In this document: one piece after another, positions 50,681 through 59,572 of the stretch
How positions within the stretch are numbered: position 1 is the stretch's first letter
How the letters are laid out: the number at the start of each line of letters is the position of its first letter
Notes under the pieces: generated by a model
Told to the model about the DNA's origin: nothing
The model's database searches: none
The model's input: the letters and a program-made list of their open reading frames with translations, nothing else
Source: an uncultured Bacilli bacterium
GTDB lineage: Bacteria; Bacillota_I; Bacilli_A; RF39; UBA660
Length of the DNA: 64,000 nt
Assembly: GCA_934090735.1 (NCBI GenBank)
Contig: CAKOJR010000001.1
Span: 62,001 to 126,000, forward strand
Direction: 5' to 3'
Program-made: the position numbers and the translations under genes

Positions 50681-51397
50681 GTGAAATATTTAAAATCTTT
50701 ATTGGTTTTACCTTTTTTAGTTGCTTTAAATGTTTATGCTGCTGATGAGTGCACTTATAAAGAACAAGCTAATTTGAATAAATTGGCTGCACTTGTTGAT
50801 GCAAACTATGAGGTAATTCAAGATGAAGAAAAGGTAACTGCAGAAGATCCTGATGGACTTGGAACTGTTGAAACCACTGTGAAAACTACAACATTTAAAA
50901 TAAAAATATATAATATTACGGAAAATTTGTCGTTAAAAATATCTGAAAAAATTGGCGATAAAAGCGGACAAGAAAGAACAGTAAATTATTCAAATACAGA
51001 TAATGGTGTATATACGTTTACTAGTGATAATATCGGAGATATTATTGAATATAAGATTAAAATCAATGCTTCTGGTGGTGCATGCTCTGGTAAAACAATT
51101 AGAACTATGAGTTTTAAAAAGCCAAGAGTTAATCCGTATGCCGGATATGAAATGTGTAAAGGACATGAGGATGTTCAATACTGTGAAGAATTTACTACAA
51201 AAGAGTTTGAATTTACTGATGCTAAACTTGAAGAGTTAATAAGTAGTGTTGATCCGATAATAGATGACAAACCAGATGAAGAAAATAAATTCTTAAGATT
51301 TTTAAAAGATAACTATATTTATATTATTGCTGGTATAGTGGTAATTGCTGGTGGGGTTGGCGCTTACTTTATTTATAGAAGGAAGAGAGTATTATGA
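50681..51397 (+). CDS. Secreted protein with C-terminal membrane anchor
   Basis: A 238-residue protein starting at GTG 50681 after AGGATAGGTGAT. A signal peptide ends near VYAADEC. Next comes a beta-rich domain with an internal Cys pair, then CKGHEDVQYCEEF. A C-terminal transmembrane helix (IYIIAGIVVIAGGVGAYFIY) and a basic tail (RRKRVL) follow, so the body faces outward. It overlaps the 1134-residue protein gene by 4 bp and may bind or anchor that protein. No family recognised. Confidence 0.75.
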   Translation: MKYLKSLLVLPFLVALNVYAADECTYKEQANLNKLAALVDANYEVIQDEEKVTAEDPDGLGTVETTVKTTTFKIKIYNITENLSLKISEKIGDKSGQERTVNYSNTDNGVYTFTSDNIGDIIEYKIKINASGGACSGKTIRTMSFKKPRVNPYAGYEMCKGHEDVQYCEEFTTKEFEFTDAKLEELISSVDPIIDDKPDEENKFLRFLKDNYIYIIAGIVVIAGGVGAYFIYRRKRVL

Positions 51398-54300
51398 AAA
51401 AGGTTTTGGTAATATTAATAAGTTTATTTGCATTAACTATAGGGGTTAATGCAGATGCTCAGCATGGTATATGTGCTGGGAAAACAGTTAATGGAGAAGA
51501 TTATTGTACATTAGATACACCTGTATCTATAACAAGCGTGGCATTTAATCCATCTAATGTTAATTTGACAAACGGAAAGGCTGCAGCATATTATAATTAT
51601 CGTGGAACTATTAATGGGAAGCAAGAAAACTTATATTGTATTGATTCAAACTTAACATCACCTTCTGGCTCATTTTATAAGTATGCTAGAGCATTAAATC
51701 CTGAAAAATATAGTTTAGATGGTATGCTTGCAAGAATGTATGTATCATTAATTAATGCTGCTGTTTATGACTATAATCATAACGTGTGTAGCAGTTTAGA
51801 TGCATGCTTTAATAAATATTTACAAGCTGCTAATGTTTTGATGAGAGCTTTAGTAACAAAAAGAAAATATAATATTAATCCAAAGGATTCTTGGGGGTGT
51901 ACTAATTTAGGGCATGGTGAATATCAAAATGTTGTTAATCAGTTAGATGGTCTTCCATATAGTGGAACAGCTTTAGCCAATGGTTATTATTACGATATAA
52001 TTAAAGACTGGTATGATACAGCTGCTAATGCTGCGGGCTATACTGGTCAAACATTTAAGATAGAAACTAAGTTAGATACTTCTGTTGAAGTAGTTACTGA
52101 AACTGATGGTGATAATTTTTCTAAGATTATTCCAATAAAATTAAGTGGACTATCAAATTTTATGGTTAATTATCAAAAAACTTGGAAGAGAACAAATCCT
52201 AAAGTTCAAGTTGTTGGTTTAGAATGCTCTGAGGGTTTAACTTGTCAAATTGATGCTTCGTCTGGTTTTAATTTAAATGATAATTTACTTGAAAAGTTTC
52301 CTGATACTGATAGTATAACTTTTTATGTTAAAGTCACTGGTAATTCTCAAACTTTAAAGAATAATAAAAAAGGAACTGTAACAGTAAAGATTAATAAATA
52401 TCATATTTTAGATACAGATAACTTAGCTATTTTAAGAGGTTATTCGTCTCAAGCACAAGGATTATCAGAATATCTTCCTGGTAAGTCTATGCATTCAATT
52501 TGTTATCAGAGAATGGTAGCATTAATGCCATTGACTCCTCAAAAAGTTGAGTTAGAAGTTGATTTAGAACTTCCATCATATTGTAGAACTGAAACTGATG
52601 CTTATGGAAATACTTCTTATAAGTTAGGTGCAAGAGATGCTACAGTAAGAGAATATATTAATGGTGGGTGCTGTAAAGATATAAAAATAAGTGATTTATC
52701 TTCAAGCGAATTAGATTTATTTCAAGAGAAGTGTGATGGTGAAGATCTTGTTGATTTAAAACAAGAGTGTGGTGCTGGAACCTGTGAAGAATATGAGGGT
52801 AATTTACCTGGTAAGAATGTTGATTCTTATGTAAGACAAATGAGTATGAGAACAATTATGAGTAAAGTAAATAGTTGGGAAAATTCGCCTTATGTGGATG
52901 CTGATACATATGGTAGTCAGACCAAAACTAATCTTTCTCATTGGAGAGATGATTTGTTTGCTAGTGAGCTAGAAAATAATAATTATTGTAAGATTTATAC
53001 GAGTGAAGAAAATCATATGTTTTATCCTACAACTACAACAGCACAAAGTGGAAGATTTTTTGTATTTGCTAAAGATGCTAGTGGGAATTATCTTCAACCA
53101 TATGTAGAGGGCTCTATTTATTCTACTTTTCATACTGCTTATGATTTATGGAAAAAAGATTATTTATCTGCAATTAAAACAGAAAAAGAAAAGTATACAG
53201 CACTAAAAATAGCAGAAGCTAGGTATGATGCTTATGAAAATATTGATATGAATACTTCTGTTGGCAGTCCTGAATATAAATGTTGTGCTGAATGCTGTAG
53301 TGATTGTGCTGAGGGAGTTACTCCATCAGCTAAAACAGCCTTGTATACATATAAAGGCACAACTACTGCTAATACATATTTTAAAGCAGATGGTACAAAT
53401 TTGAGTTATACAATTACTAAAAAGGAAGGGTGCCCAGACAGTGATGGTAATCCTACATATACTTATACAATAGATTCTGTTTCTGTAACTCCTGAAGGAT
53501 TAAGTCAGGATGTTACAAATACGCAGAATGATTATAATGAGGCAAAAAGTCATAGAACTGATTTAGAAACTAAAAAGACAGAATGCCAAAATGCTCTTTC
53601 TAGATATCAGTCTAGTTGGAAGTATATTTTAAAGCCTGACTTAACTTTTAATTATAATCAAAAGTATTATGACTCAACTTCTGGTACTATTAAATTTGTT
53701 CCTACTGAAGTTAAAATGAGTATAAGTAAAGATTCTAGTGACACTGACAAGTATTTCCCAAATGTAAGTACAGCGATAAATGATCCTACTTCAACAAGTG
53801 GTAGTCAAAGTTTGGTTACTTTCAATCAAACTAGTGATAGTTCTGAACGATTAGGTGCTGTTTATGGAAAGAAAAAAACAGCTTCTGGTACTTATGAAAT
53901 AGATGTTGATGAACCTTTTGAAAATGTGGATACAACAAAGGATTATACAAGAGATTATGAAGGTGTAAAAATTTATTTTAGACCTGAAAAAGCATATTAT
54001 AGTTTAGTGCCTTCAGGATTATTTGAGACTTCGGAAGAGAGGTTTAAAAGTATAAAATTGGGTTATGTATTTAATGTAACTATTACTAATTTTCAAGGTG
54101 AATATGAAACTTGGTTTACGATAGCTAAAAATGGTCATCTTGAAGTTGAACCTTCTGGTTCTAGTAAAAATGATAGTAATATTCAGTTAAGAATTAATAA
54201 GTATTTAGAAGATAACAGTGCAGAATATACTGATGGTTCTAATGGTATAGATTCTTCAAAATTTTCTAGTAAATGTATTTATTGTAATAGAGAAGATATT

Positions 54301-54798
54301 TTTGAGAGGGAATGTAAAACTTGCGATGATCCGTTTAAACCTGAATATATTTATAGATCAGTTAATCCATCGGATATAGACCCTAATGATCGTAAGAGTA
54401 CTAATGACTTAGGTAATAACTGGTCTAGTCCAAAGGGTGAAGCTGCTGAAAGAAGAATTAGAACTTTAGCTGAACAAGATTCTATTTATGATGATGGTTC
54501 TAAAGCTAATTTAGAGTACGAATTTGATTTGTCTACTAAGAAAATGCAGGAAATTAAGAGTGCTAATAAGTCAACTAATTATTATGATTTTAATTTACAT
54601 TGTAATGAGTATGGTAAAGAGTGTGAAAGTGATTTTGTTGAGCAATATGCTTCTTATACAGAAGGCCGAAGTAAGTATAAATATTTTGTTGATGGTGATT
54701 TTAAGGTTGGAACAATTAATAGTGTCTTAGGTGGCAATTATCCTGATTTAGAAGACTGTCAATATTATGGGAGTTGGGCTGAAAGATTATGTCCATAA
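51394..54798 (+). CDS. Giant Cys-rich secreted protein, possible thioester domain
   Basis: A 1134-residue exported protein with a signal peptide (VLVILISLFALTIGVNADA). Residues about 25-160 may form a Cys-Gln thioester-like domain: LYCID (Cys82) fits the Y-C-I-D/E motif and YLQAANVLMR (Gln144) the Gln motif of such adhesins. Many Cys pairs follow (GCCKDIKI, CCAECCSDC, YCNREDIFERECKTC), with a charged helical part at about 585-620 and 700-735. It has no LPxTG or C-terminal helix. It lies between an anchored partner and the pilus-type genes. Host-surface binding is an inference; the thioester call needs structural support. Confidence 0.75.
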   Translation: MKKVLVILISLFALTIGVNADAQHGICAGKTVNGEDYCTLDTPVSITSVAFNPSNVNLTNGKAAAYYNYRGTINGKQENLYCIDSNLTSPSGSFYKYARALNPEKYSLDGMLARMYVSLINAAVYDYNHNVCSSLDACFNKYLQAANVLMRALVTKRKYNINPKDSWGCTNLGHGEYQNVVNQLDGLPYSGTALANGYYYDIIKDWYDTAANAAGYTGQTFKIETKLDTSVEVVTETDGDNFSKIIPIKLSGLSNFMVNYQKTWKRTNPKVQVVGLECSEGLTCQIDASSGFNLNDNLLEKFPDTDSITFYVKVTGNSQTLKNNKKGTVTVKINKYHILDTDNLAILRGYSSQAQGLSEYLPGKSMHSICYQRMVALMPLTPQKVELEVDLELPSYCRTETDAYGNTSYKLGARDATVREYINGGCCKDIKISDLSSSELDLFQEKCDGEDLVDLKQECGAGTCEEYEGNLPGKNVDSYVRQMSMRTIMSKVNSWENSPYVDADTYGSQTKTNLSHWRDDLFASELENNNYCKIYTSEENHMFYPTTTTAQSGRFFVFAKDASGNYLQPYVEGSIYSTFHTAYDLWKKDYLSAIKTEKEKYTALKIAEARYDAYENIDMNTSVGSPEYKCCAECCSDCAEGVTPSAKTALYTYKGTTTANTYFKADGTNLSYTITKKEGCPDSDGNPTYTYTIDSVSVTPEGLSQDVTNTQNDYNEAKSHRTDLETKKTECQNALSRYQSSWKYILKPDLTFNYNQKYYDSTSGTIKFVPTEVKMSISKDSSDTDKYFPNVSTAINDPTSTSGSQSLVTFNQTSDSSERLGAVYGKKKTASGTYEIDVDEPFENVDTTKDYTRDYEGVKIYFRPEKAYYSLVPSGLFETSEERFKSIKLGYVFNVTITNFQGEYETWFTIAKNGHLEVEPSGSSKNDSNIQLRINKYLEDNSAEYTDGSNGIDSSKFSSKCIYCNREDIFERECKTCDDPFKPEYIYRSVNPSDIDPNDRKSTNDLGNNWSSPKGEAAERRIRTLAEQDSIYDDGSKANLEYEFDLSTKKMQEIKSANKSTNYYDFNLHCNEYGKECESDFVEQYASYTEGRSKYKYFVDGDFKVGTINSVLGGNYPDLEDCQYYGSWAERLCP

Positions 54799-54814
54799 TA
54801 AGGAGGTGTAGAAA

Positions 54815-55264
54815 ATGAAAGAAAGTCTTTGGGGTTATTGGTTTATTGTTTTTGGTATATTTGTTTTAAGTGTTATGCTTCTTTTACAAAACTACACTAC
54901 TACTAATGAACAAGATGTTTATTTAATTAAAGAAATAACGGATGCTGCTATGGGCGATTCACTTGATTTAGCACATTATCGAAAATATGGTGAGATTAGA
55001 ATAATAAAAGAAAAGTTCGTCGAGAATTTTATTAGAAGATTTTCAGAAACTATAAATATTAATAAAAATTATAAGATATCTTTTTATGATATTTATGAGG
55101 CACCACCAAAGGTTAGTGTTAAAGTTGCTACCACTACTGGTGAAATGACTATAAATGCTAATACAGATTCATATGCTGTTGTAAATAAAGTAGATGCTAT
55201 TTTAGAGGATGTAAAAACCCCTGGAACGGATGTGAATAACGAATTTCCTATTTATGTTAGGTAA
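54815..55264 (+). CDS. Small bitopic membrane protein of the pilus locus
   Basis: A 149-residue protein with one N-terminal transmembrane helix (WFIVFGIFVLSVMLLLQNYT) and an outer domain that begins with acidic helices. Size, topology and position before Tad motor genes suggest a TadE/TadF-like pseudopilin, but no prepilin cleavage motif is present. GGAGGTG precedes the ATG. Last gene of the upstream operon. Confidence 0.65.
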   Translation: MKESLWGYWFIVFGIFVLSVMLLLQNYTTTNEQDVYLIKEITDAAMGDSLDLAHYRKYGEIRIIKEKFVENFIRRFSETININKNYKISFYDIYEAPPKVSVKVATTTGEMTINANTDSYAVVNKVDAILEDVKTPGTDVNNEFPIYVR

Positions 55265-55271
55265 GCATTTT

Positions 55272-55305
55272 AGATGATAACAAATTATAGTTATCATCTT
55301 TTTTA
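55272..55305 (+). terminator. Terminator separating the two surface operons
   Basis: Ten-bp perfect stem AGATGATAAC / GTTATCATCT, 8-nt loop, T run. Confidence 0.85.
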
Positions 55306-55369
55306 TTTTTAGTAATTATTAATAATAATTTTAAACTTACTTAAATATATCTTTTTTCTTTTTGAATGC

Positions 55370-55398
55370 TTGAATTCGATAAAAAATATTGCTATAAT
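55370..55398 (+). promoter_or_regulatory. Promoter of the Tad-type operon
   Basis: TTGAAT (55370-55375), 17-bp spacer, TATAAT (55393-55398) with extended TGC. Confidence 0.8.
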
Positions 55399-55436
55399 TA
55401 ATTTATCATAGAGAAGAATAAAATGGAGGATTTGAT

Positions 55437-56258
55437 ATGAATAATATATTGATTGGAATTAAAAGATTTTTGGGTAATAAGAATACTGTAACTATTATTG
55501 GCGTTTTAGCTGGTATAGCGGTTCTTTATATTGGCTATAACTGGAGAGTTAAGCAAGCCATTGAACCGCAGAGTGTTCCTTATGCTAAACAGGAAATAGT
55601 TGCTAATACTCTTATTACTAATGATATGCTTGGTAGTGTTAAGGTAAGTAAGAGTATGATTGATTCTACAACTAATTTAGTTACTGCTAATAATCAAGTT
55701 GTTGGTAAGTATGTGTCATATGATACTACGATTCCTGAGGGAAGCTTATTTTATAAAAGTCAATTAATGACTGAAGAACAATTACCTAATTATATAGTAC
55801 GTAATATTCCAGAGGGATATACTGTTTATAGTTTGGAGGTTAATTCACATTTAACTTATGCAAATAGTATTATGCCAAATGACTATATTGATTTATATTT
55901 TAAAGCAGTTGATGACGATAATAAAGTTATGTTTGCTAAGATGATTGAAAGTATTAAGGTAATTGCTGTTAAAGATTCTAAGGGTAAGAGTGTTTTCTCA
56001 TCTGAATCTAAAGATTCACAACCAGCAGAACTAGTTTTTGCTGTACCTAATGATATGTTTTTACTTCTTAAAAAGGCAGACTATATAAGTAGTAATTCTA
56101 TAGCTATTGTACCTGTACCAAGAAATGCTAATTATACTGAGAATCCTAGTGCTACACAGGTAGCTAGTGAAATTATTACTGACTTTATTTTATCGAAAAC
56201 AGCTTATATTCCTGATAGTACTAATAGTGAAAATACAGAGAATAATACTAACGAATAA
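55437..56258 (+). CDS. CpaB/RcpC-like SAF-domain pilus protein
   Basis: A 273-residue protein with an N-terminal transmembrane helix (VTIIGVLAGIAVLYIGYNW), then a SAF domain (VPYAKQEIVANTLITNDMLGSVKVSK...GKYVSYDTTIPEGSLF) and an RcpC-like C-terminal part (IMPNDYIDLYFKAVDDDNK). CpaB/RcpC proteins of Tad systems act at the envelope as alignment or secretin-associated components; in Gram-positives the partner is unclear. It leads the operon with GGAGG upstream, followed by the motor ATPase. Confidence 0.85.
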   Translation: MNNILIGIKRFLGNKNTVTIIGVLAGIAVLYIGYNWRVKQAIEPQSVPYAKQEIVANTLITNDMLGSVKVSKSMIDSTTNLVTANNQVVGKYVSYDTTIPEGSLFYKSQLMTEEQLPNYIVRNIPEGYTVYSLEVNSHLTYANSIMPNDYIDLYFKAVDDDNKVMFAKMIESIKVIAVKDSKGKSVFSSESKDSQPAELVFAVPNDMFLLLKKADYISSNSIAIVPVPRNANYTENPSATQVASEIITDFILSKTAYIPDSTNSENTENNTNE

Positions 56259-56270
56259 GAAGGTGACAAG

Positions 56271-57398
56271 ATGACAGATGCAATATTTTCAGAACTTGAT
56301 TTTGGTCCTTTAAAAGAGTTTTTAGAAGATGATAATGTAACAGATGTTTCATATAGTAATGGTGGACAAGTTTGGTTAAAGACATTAGATAAAGGTGTAT
56401 ATCAAGTAATTAGACCTGAAATTAATAATGCTCTTATGGAAAAACTTGCTTTCCAATGTTCTAATGTAATGGGTAAGACTTTTAATATGGCTCATCCATT
56501 TCTAGATGCAGAAAGTGCTGAATTACGTCTTAACTTTGTTCATGATAGTATAGCAACTAATGGTATAGCTTGTGTTATTCGTAAGACACCAGCTAAGATA
56601 CGTTTAAATAAAGATAAGCTTTTAAACGAGAAATATTGTACACTTCAAATTCATGATTTTTTAATGAAGTGTGTTGAAGGACACTGCAATATAATTGTTT
56701 CTGGAGAAACTGGTTCAGGTAAAACGGAGCTTGTTAAGTATTTGGCAAGTCATACTAAAGAAAATGAAAAAATAATAACAATTGAAGATACTTTAGAACT
56801 TCACTTAGATAGAATCTTTCCTACTAGAGATATTGTTGCGATGAAGACGAATAATATAGCGTCTTATTCAGATGTTCTTGTTACTTGTATGCGTCAGAAC
56901 CCTAAATGGATTTTACTATCAGAGGTTCGTAGTGCAGAAGCTGTTATGGCCGTACGTAACTCAATTTCATCAGGTCATAATATTTTGTCTACTATCCATG
57001 CTGATAAGGCAGCTAGTATTCCAATGCGTATGTACTCACTTCTTGAAACTAACCAAGATGTTAGTCAGTTCTTATCAACAATTCATAGATATGTTCAAAT
57101 TGGTGTGTATGTTAAGGGATATATGAGTAAGGCATTAGGTAGATTCCAACGTGAGATTATGGAAGTTACTGAGTTTTATGTTGATGAAAATAATACACCA
57201 TGTACAAATGTAATTTATAAAAAAAGTGTTGATGGATCATTTTCAATGAAGAATCCAACTAAATATCTTTTGGATTATTTATCAATTCAGGGAGTTGAGC
57301 TTCCTGCTGATACATTTAGATTAGGAAATGTAAATAATGGCAATGAAAATAATAAGGTTGATATAAGTGATGTTGAATTACCAAAAGCTGTAGCCTAA
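56271..57398 (+). CDS. cpaF: Tad/CpaF-type secretion ATPase
   Basis: A 375-residue type II/IV secretion motor of the TadA/CpaF family. Walker A SGETGSGKT (144-152), Asp box IEDTLELHL, Walker B region PKWILLSEVRSAEAV, and the His box GHNILSTIHADKA are intact. It powers assembly of Flp-type pili or secretion in the cytoplasm. The N-terminal part is shorter than in Proteobacterial CpaF. Neighbours (CpaB-like before; two F-type membrane proteins after) complete the inner-membrane machine. Confidence 0.94.
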   Translation: MTDAIFSELDFGPLKEFLEDDNVTDVSYSNGGQVWLKTLDKGVYQVIRPEINNALMEKLAFQCSNVMGKTFNMAHPFLDAESAELRLNFVHDSIATNGIACVIRKTPAKIRLNKDKLLNEKYCTLQIHDFLMKCVEGHCNIIVSGETGSGKTELVKYLASHTKENEKIITIEDTLELHLDRIFPTRDIVAMKTNNIASYSDVLVTCMRQNPKWILLSEVRSAEAVMAVRNSISSGHNILSTIHADKAASIPMRMYSLLETNQDVSQFLSTIHRYVQIGVYVKGYMSKALGRFQREIMEVTEFYVDENNTPCTNVIYKKSVDGSFSMKNPTKYLLDYLSIQGVELPADTFRLGNVNNGNENNKVDISDVELPKAVA

Positions 57399-57409
57399 GG
57401 AGGTGAATT

Positions 57410-58303
57410 ATGGAGTTTGTTTTATTAATACTAATTGCTCTGTTTGTTATATCGTATAGAAAAAATGATGGCGAGAGTGTATATAAATTTATTGCAAAGG
57501 AAGTTACTGGTTTATATGACAAATATGCTCCATATAGTTTTAAAACGGTTAGAGAGAAATCTATCGAGTTAGGTGAGGAGTATACTACTAAACAGTATGT
57601 TACGCAGGTAGTTATTTTTGGTGTTGTTGGAGCTGGTATAGCATATCTATATTTTTACAGTTTAGTTTGGGCTATTGTTTATGGAGTTGCTGCGATTGCA
57701 TTTATTCCATATTTAGCTTTTCTTAGATGCAAAAGAGTATATAGTGAGTTTTTATTTGAACAAATACAGGTTTATACTACTAATGTAATTATGGAATTTA
57801 ATACAACACAATCTTTTGTTAAGGCATTAGAGGGTGTTAGAGATTCTGGTGTATTAGAAAATCCAATTTTAGATGATGTTAAATTAATGATTGATTTAAG
57901 TTATCAAAATGGTACAATCGAAGAGTCAATAAATTATTTTAATCAAAAGTATCCATATTATATGGTTAAAAATATGCATCAATTGTTTTTACAGATTACT
58001 AGAGAGGGTGCTAAGGATTCTGGTGAATCACTTGATAACATGTTATTAGATATCGATATGTTAGTTGAAGGTGTTTATCGTGATAAGATGGATAGAGAAC
58101 AATATCATAAGAAGTTCTTAACATTTGGTTTTGCTCTATACTTACTAGTAATGCTTACGCAGTTCTTACTTGGTACTGAAAGTTATATTAAAATGCTTGA
58201 TGAATGGTATGTTGTAGTCTTACTTCATGGTATTATTTTAATTAATACATATTTCTTGTTAGATGGTGAAAAATACTACAATGAAAATACTGGAGGTGAG
58301 TAA
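57410..58303 (+). CDS. tadB: TadB-like pilus assembly membrane protein
   Basis: A 297-residue T2SSF-domain protein with an N-terminal hydrophobic helix, paired helices at about 60-105 and two C-terminal helices (FALYLLVMLTQFLLG, VVVLLHGIILINTYFLL). The cytosolic domain FNTTQSFVKALEGVRDSG...LDDVKLMIDLSYQNGTIEESINYF follows the F-domain pattern. It forms the platform driven by the CpaF ATPase. The gene follows cpaF by 11 bp and precedes tadC by 2 bp. Confidence 0.85.
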   Translation: MEFVLLILIALFVISYRKNDGESVYKFIAKEVTGLYDKYAPYSFKTVREKSIELGEEYTTKQYVTQVVIFGVVGAGIAYLYFYSLVWAIVYGVAAIAFIPYLAFLRCKRVYSEFLFEQIQVYTTNVIMEFNTTQSFVKALEGVRDSGVLENPILDDVKLMIDLSYQNGTIEESINYFNQKYPYYMVKNMHQLFLQITREGAKDSGESLDNMLLDIDMLVEGVYRDKMDREQYHKKFLTFGFALYLLVMLTQFLLGTESYIKMLDEWYVVVLLHGIILINTYFLLDGEKYYNENTGGE

Positions 58304-58305
58304 CG

Positions 58306-59100
58306 ATGATGATAGAAGTTATGATACTTGGTATTTTACTTTATGTAATATTAGAATATAATGGTAGTATTAGTACTAATAAATTTATTGTAGATAACCA
58401 AGATATCTTTAGAAAATTAAAAGAAAAAGATTACGATTTTTATGCTAAAGCAAGATATGGAGATTCAATAGATGTTGAAGCACTATTTAATGCTAGACTA
58501 AAAAATGGACTTTTGGTTATGTTTATTCTTATATTTGCTTTTATTTCTAAATTGAATTATATAAATTTTCTTTGTTCCATGCTTTTAGGTTATGGTGTTT
58601 ATAAATTAAATTATTTAAAATTAAAGAGATATTATAAGAGCCATTTGCATGAAATTGATGTTATGCTTCCATATTATTTAAAAAATTTAGAAATTTTAGT
58701 ACAGCATTATACAGTTCCAGTTGCTTTAGGTAAGTCAATAGATGAGGCCCCACAAATCTTTAGAAGTGGGCTTAATGAGCTTATTGCTAAGATTAATGCT
58801 GGTGATTCCACTATTAATCCTTATATGGATTTTGCTAGAGACTTTCCAGTTAGAGATTCTATGCGTATGATGCGTTTACTTTACAGACTTAGTTTAGGTA
58901 GTCAAGAAAGAAAGCAAGAACAGTTATTAACATTTTCAAGAAATATTTCTAATTTGCAGCAGAAGGCTCGTGAGACAAGGTATAAAGAGCGTTTGGAAAA
59001 GATGGAAAGTAAAACAATGGTTATGCTTATTTCTACTGGTATAGGTGTAATGGTGTTATTAATTATTTCAATATTAATGTTATTTACAAGTAGTATGTGA
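58306..59100 (+). CDS. tadC: TadC-like pilus assembly membrane protein
   Basis: A 264-residue T2SSF-like protein, the second platform subunit. It has a short N-terminal helix, a helix pair at about 65-105, a cytosolic F domain (YLKNLEILVQHYTVPVALGKSIDEAPQIFRSGLNELIAKI...RMMRLLYRLSLGSQERKQEQLL) and a last helix (MVMLISTGIGVMVLLIISILMLF). GGAGGTGAGTAACG precedes two adjacent ATGs. It ends the operon with TGA inside a terminator hairpin. Confidence 0.83.
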   Translation: MMIEVMILGILLYVILEYNGSISTNKFIVDNQDIFRKLKEKDYDFYAKARYGDSIDVEALFNARLKNGLLVMFILIFAFISKLNYINFLCSMLLGYGVYKLNYLKLKRYYKSHLHEIDVMLPYYLKNLEILVQHYTVPVALGKSIDEAPQIFRSGLNELIAKINAGDSTINPYMDFARDFPVRDSMRMMRLLYRLSLGSQERKQEQLLTFSRNISNLQQKARETRYKERLEKMESKTMVMLISTGIGVMVLLIISILMLFTSSM

Positions 59101-59123
59101 TCATGAAAGTGATCACTTTTTTT
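59097..59123 (+). terminator. Terminator after tadC
   Basis: GTGATCA / TGATCAC stem around TGAAAG with seven Ts, overlapping the stop codon. Confidence 0.85.
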
Positions 59124-59142
59124 GTAATTTGCAAAATTTTTG

Positions 59143-59171
59143 TTGACAAGATAAAAAAAATAATATACAAT
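59143..59171 (+). promoter_or_regulatory. Strong promoter of the untranslated transcript
   Basis: Perfect TTGACA (59143-59148), 17-bp spacer, TACAAT (59166-59171): the closest match to consensus in the window, yet followed by no ORF for 400 bp. Confidence 0.8.
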
Positions 59172-59177
59172 AAAATT

Positions 59178-59506
59178 GTCTAAAGTAAAGGGTATACATA
59201 AAATTAATTACTTGTATATATTTTAAAGAAATATATACAAAAACAAAAAAATTATATCAAATATGTAAATAAGTAATATTTTTACCAAAATTAAAATATT
59301 ACATAAAAGTATTAGATATAATAATATTAATTTAAGTGTACAAATAGCATAGAAGCTTGTGAAAGCCTTATCTGCGATAGACATAACAATTGTTAGGGAG
59401 AAAGAATACTCCTAAAGATAAGTGGTATTTATAATACTGATAATATTATATTTAACCATTCTTTAAAACTTGGACTAGTTATTTTATCAGAATAGCTAGT
59501 TTTTTT
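59178..59506 (+). ncRNA. Structured noncoding RNA candidate, about 330 nt
   Basis: Between a near-consensus promoter and an intrinsic terminator, with no usable ORF. Visible elements: a perfect 12-bp hairpin TTGTATATATTT / AAATATATACAA (59212-59240); a perfect 10-bp hairpin GTAATATTTT / AAAATATTAC (59273-59302); GCTT-GTGA-AAGC with a GNRA-type loop near 59354; a 7-bp long-range helix CTTATCT / AGATAAG enclosing TTAGGGAG / CTCCTAA; and a GGTATT / AATACT hairpin. It lacks the RNase P core, tmRNA ends, SRP tetraloop domain and known riboswitch cores that I can recognise. It could be a stand-alone RNA or the leader of the next operon. Confidence 0.55.
59474..59506 (+). terminator. Terminator of the noncoding RNA
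   Basis: ACTAGTTATT / AATAGCTAGT stem (one G-U) around TTATCAG, followed by seven Ts. Confidence 0.8.
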
Positions 59507-59572
59507 ATGATTATTATATTGCAAAAAAATATCAAGTTTGTTATAATTTTTAATAGAATAGAGGTAGGTTAG

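Noticed and set aside
59178..59506. RNase P RNA, tmRNA or SRP RNA
   Set aside because: The GAGGAAAGTCC-type P4 core, the GGAAG-type SRP loop and tRNA-like tmRNA ends are not visible.
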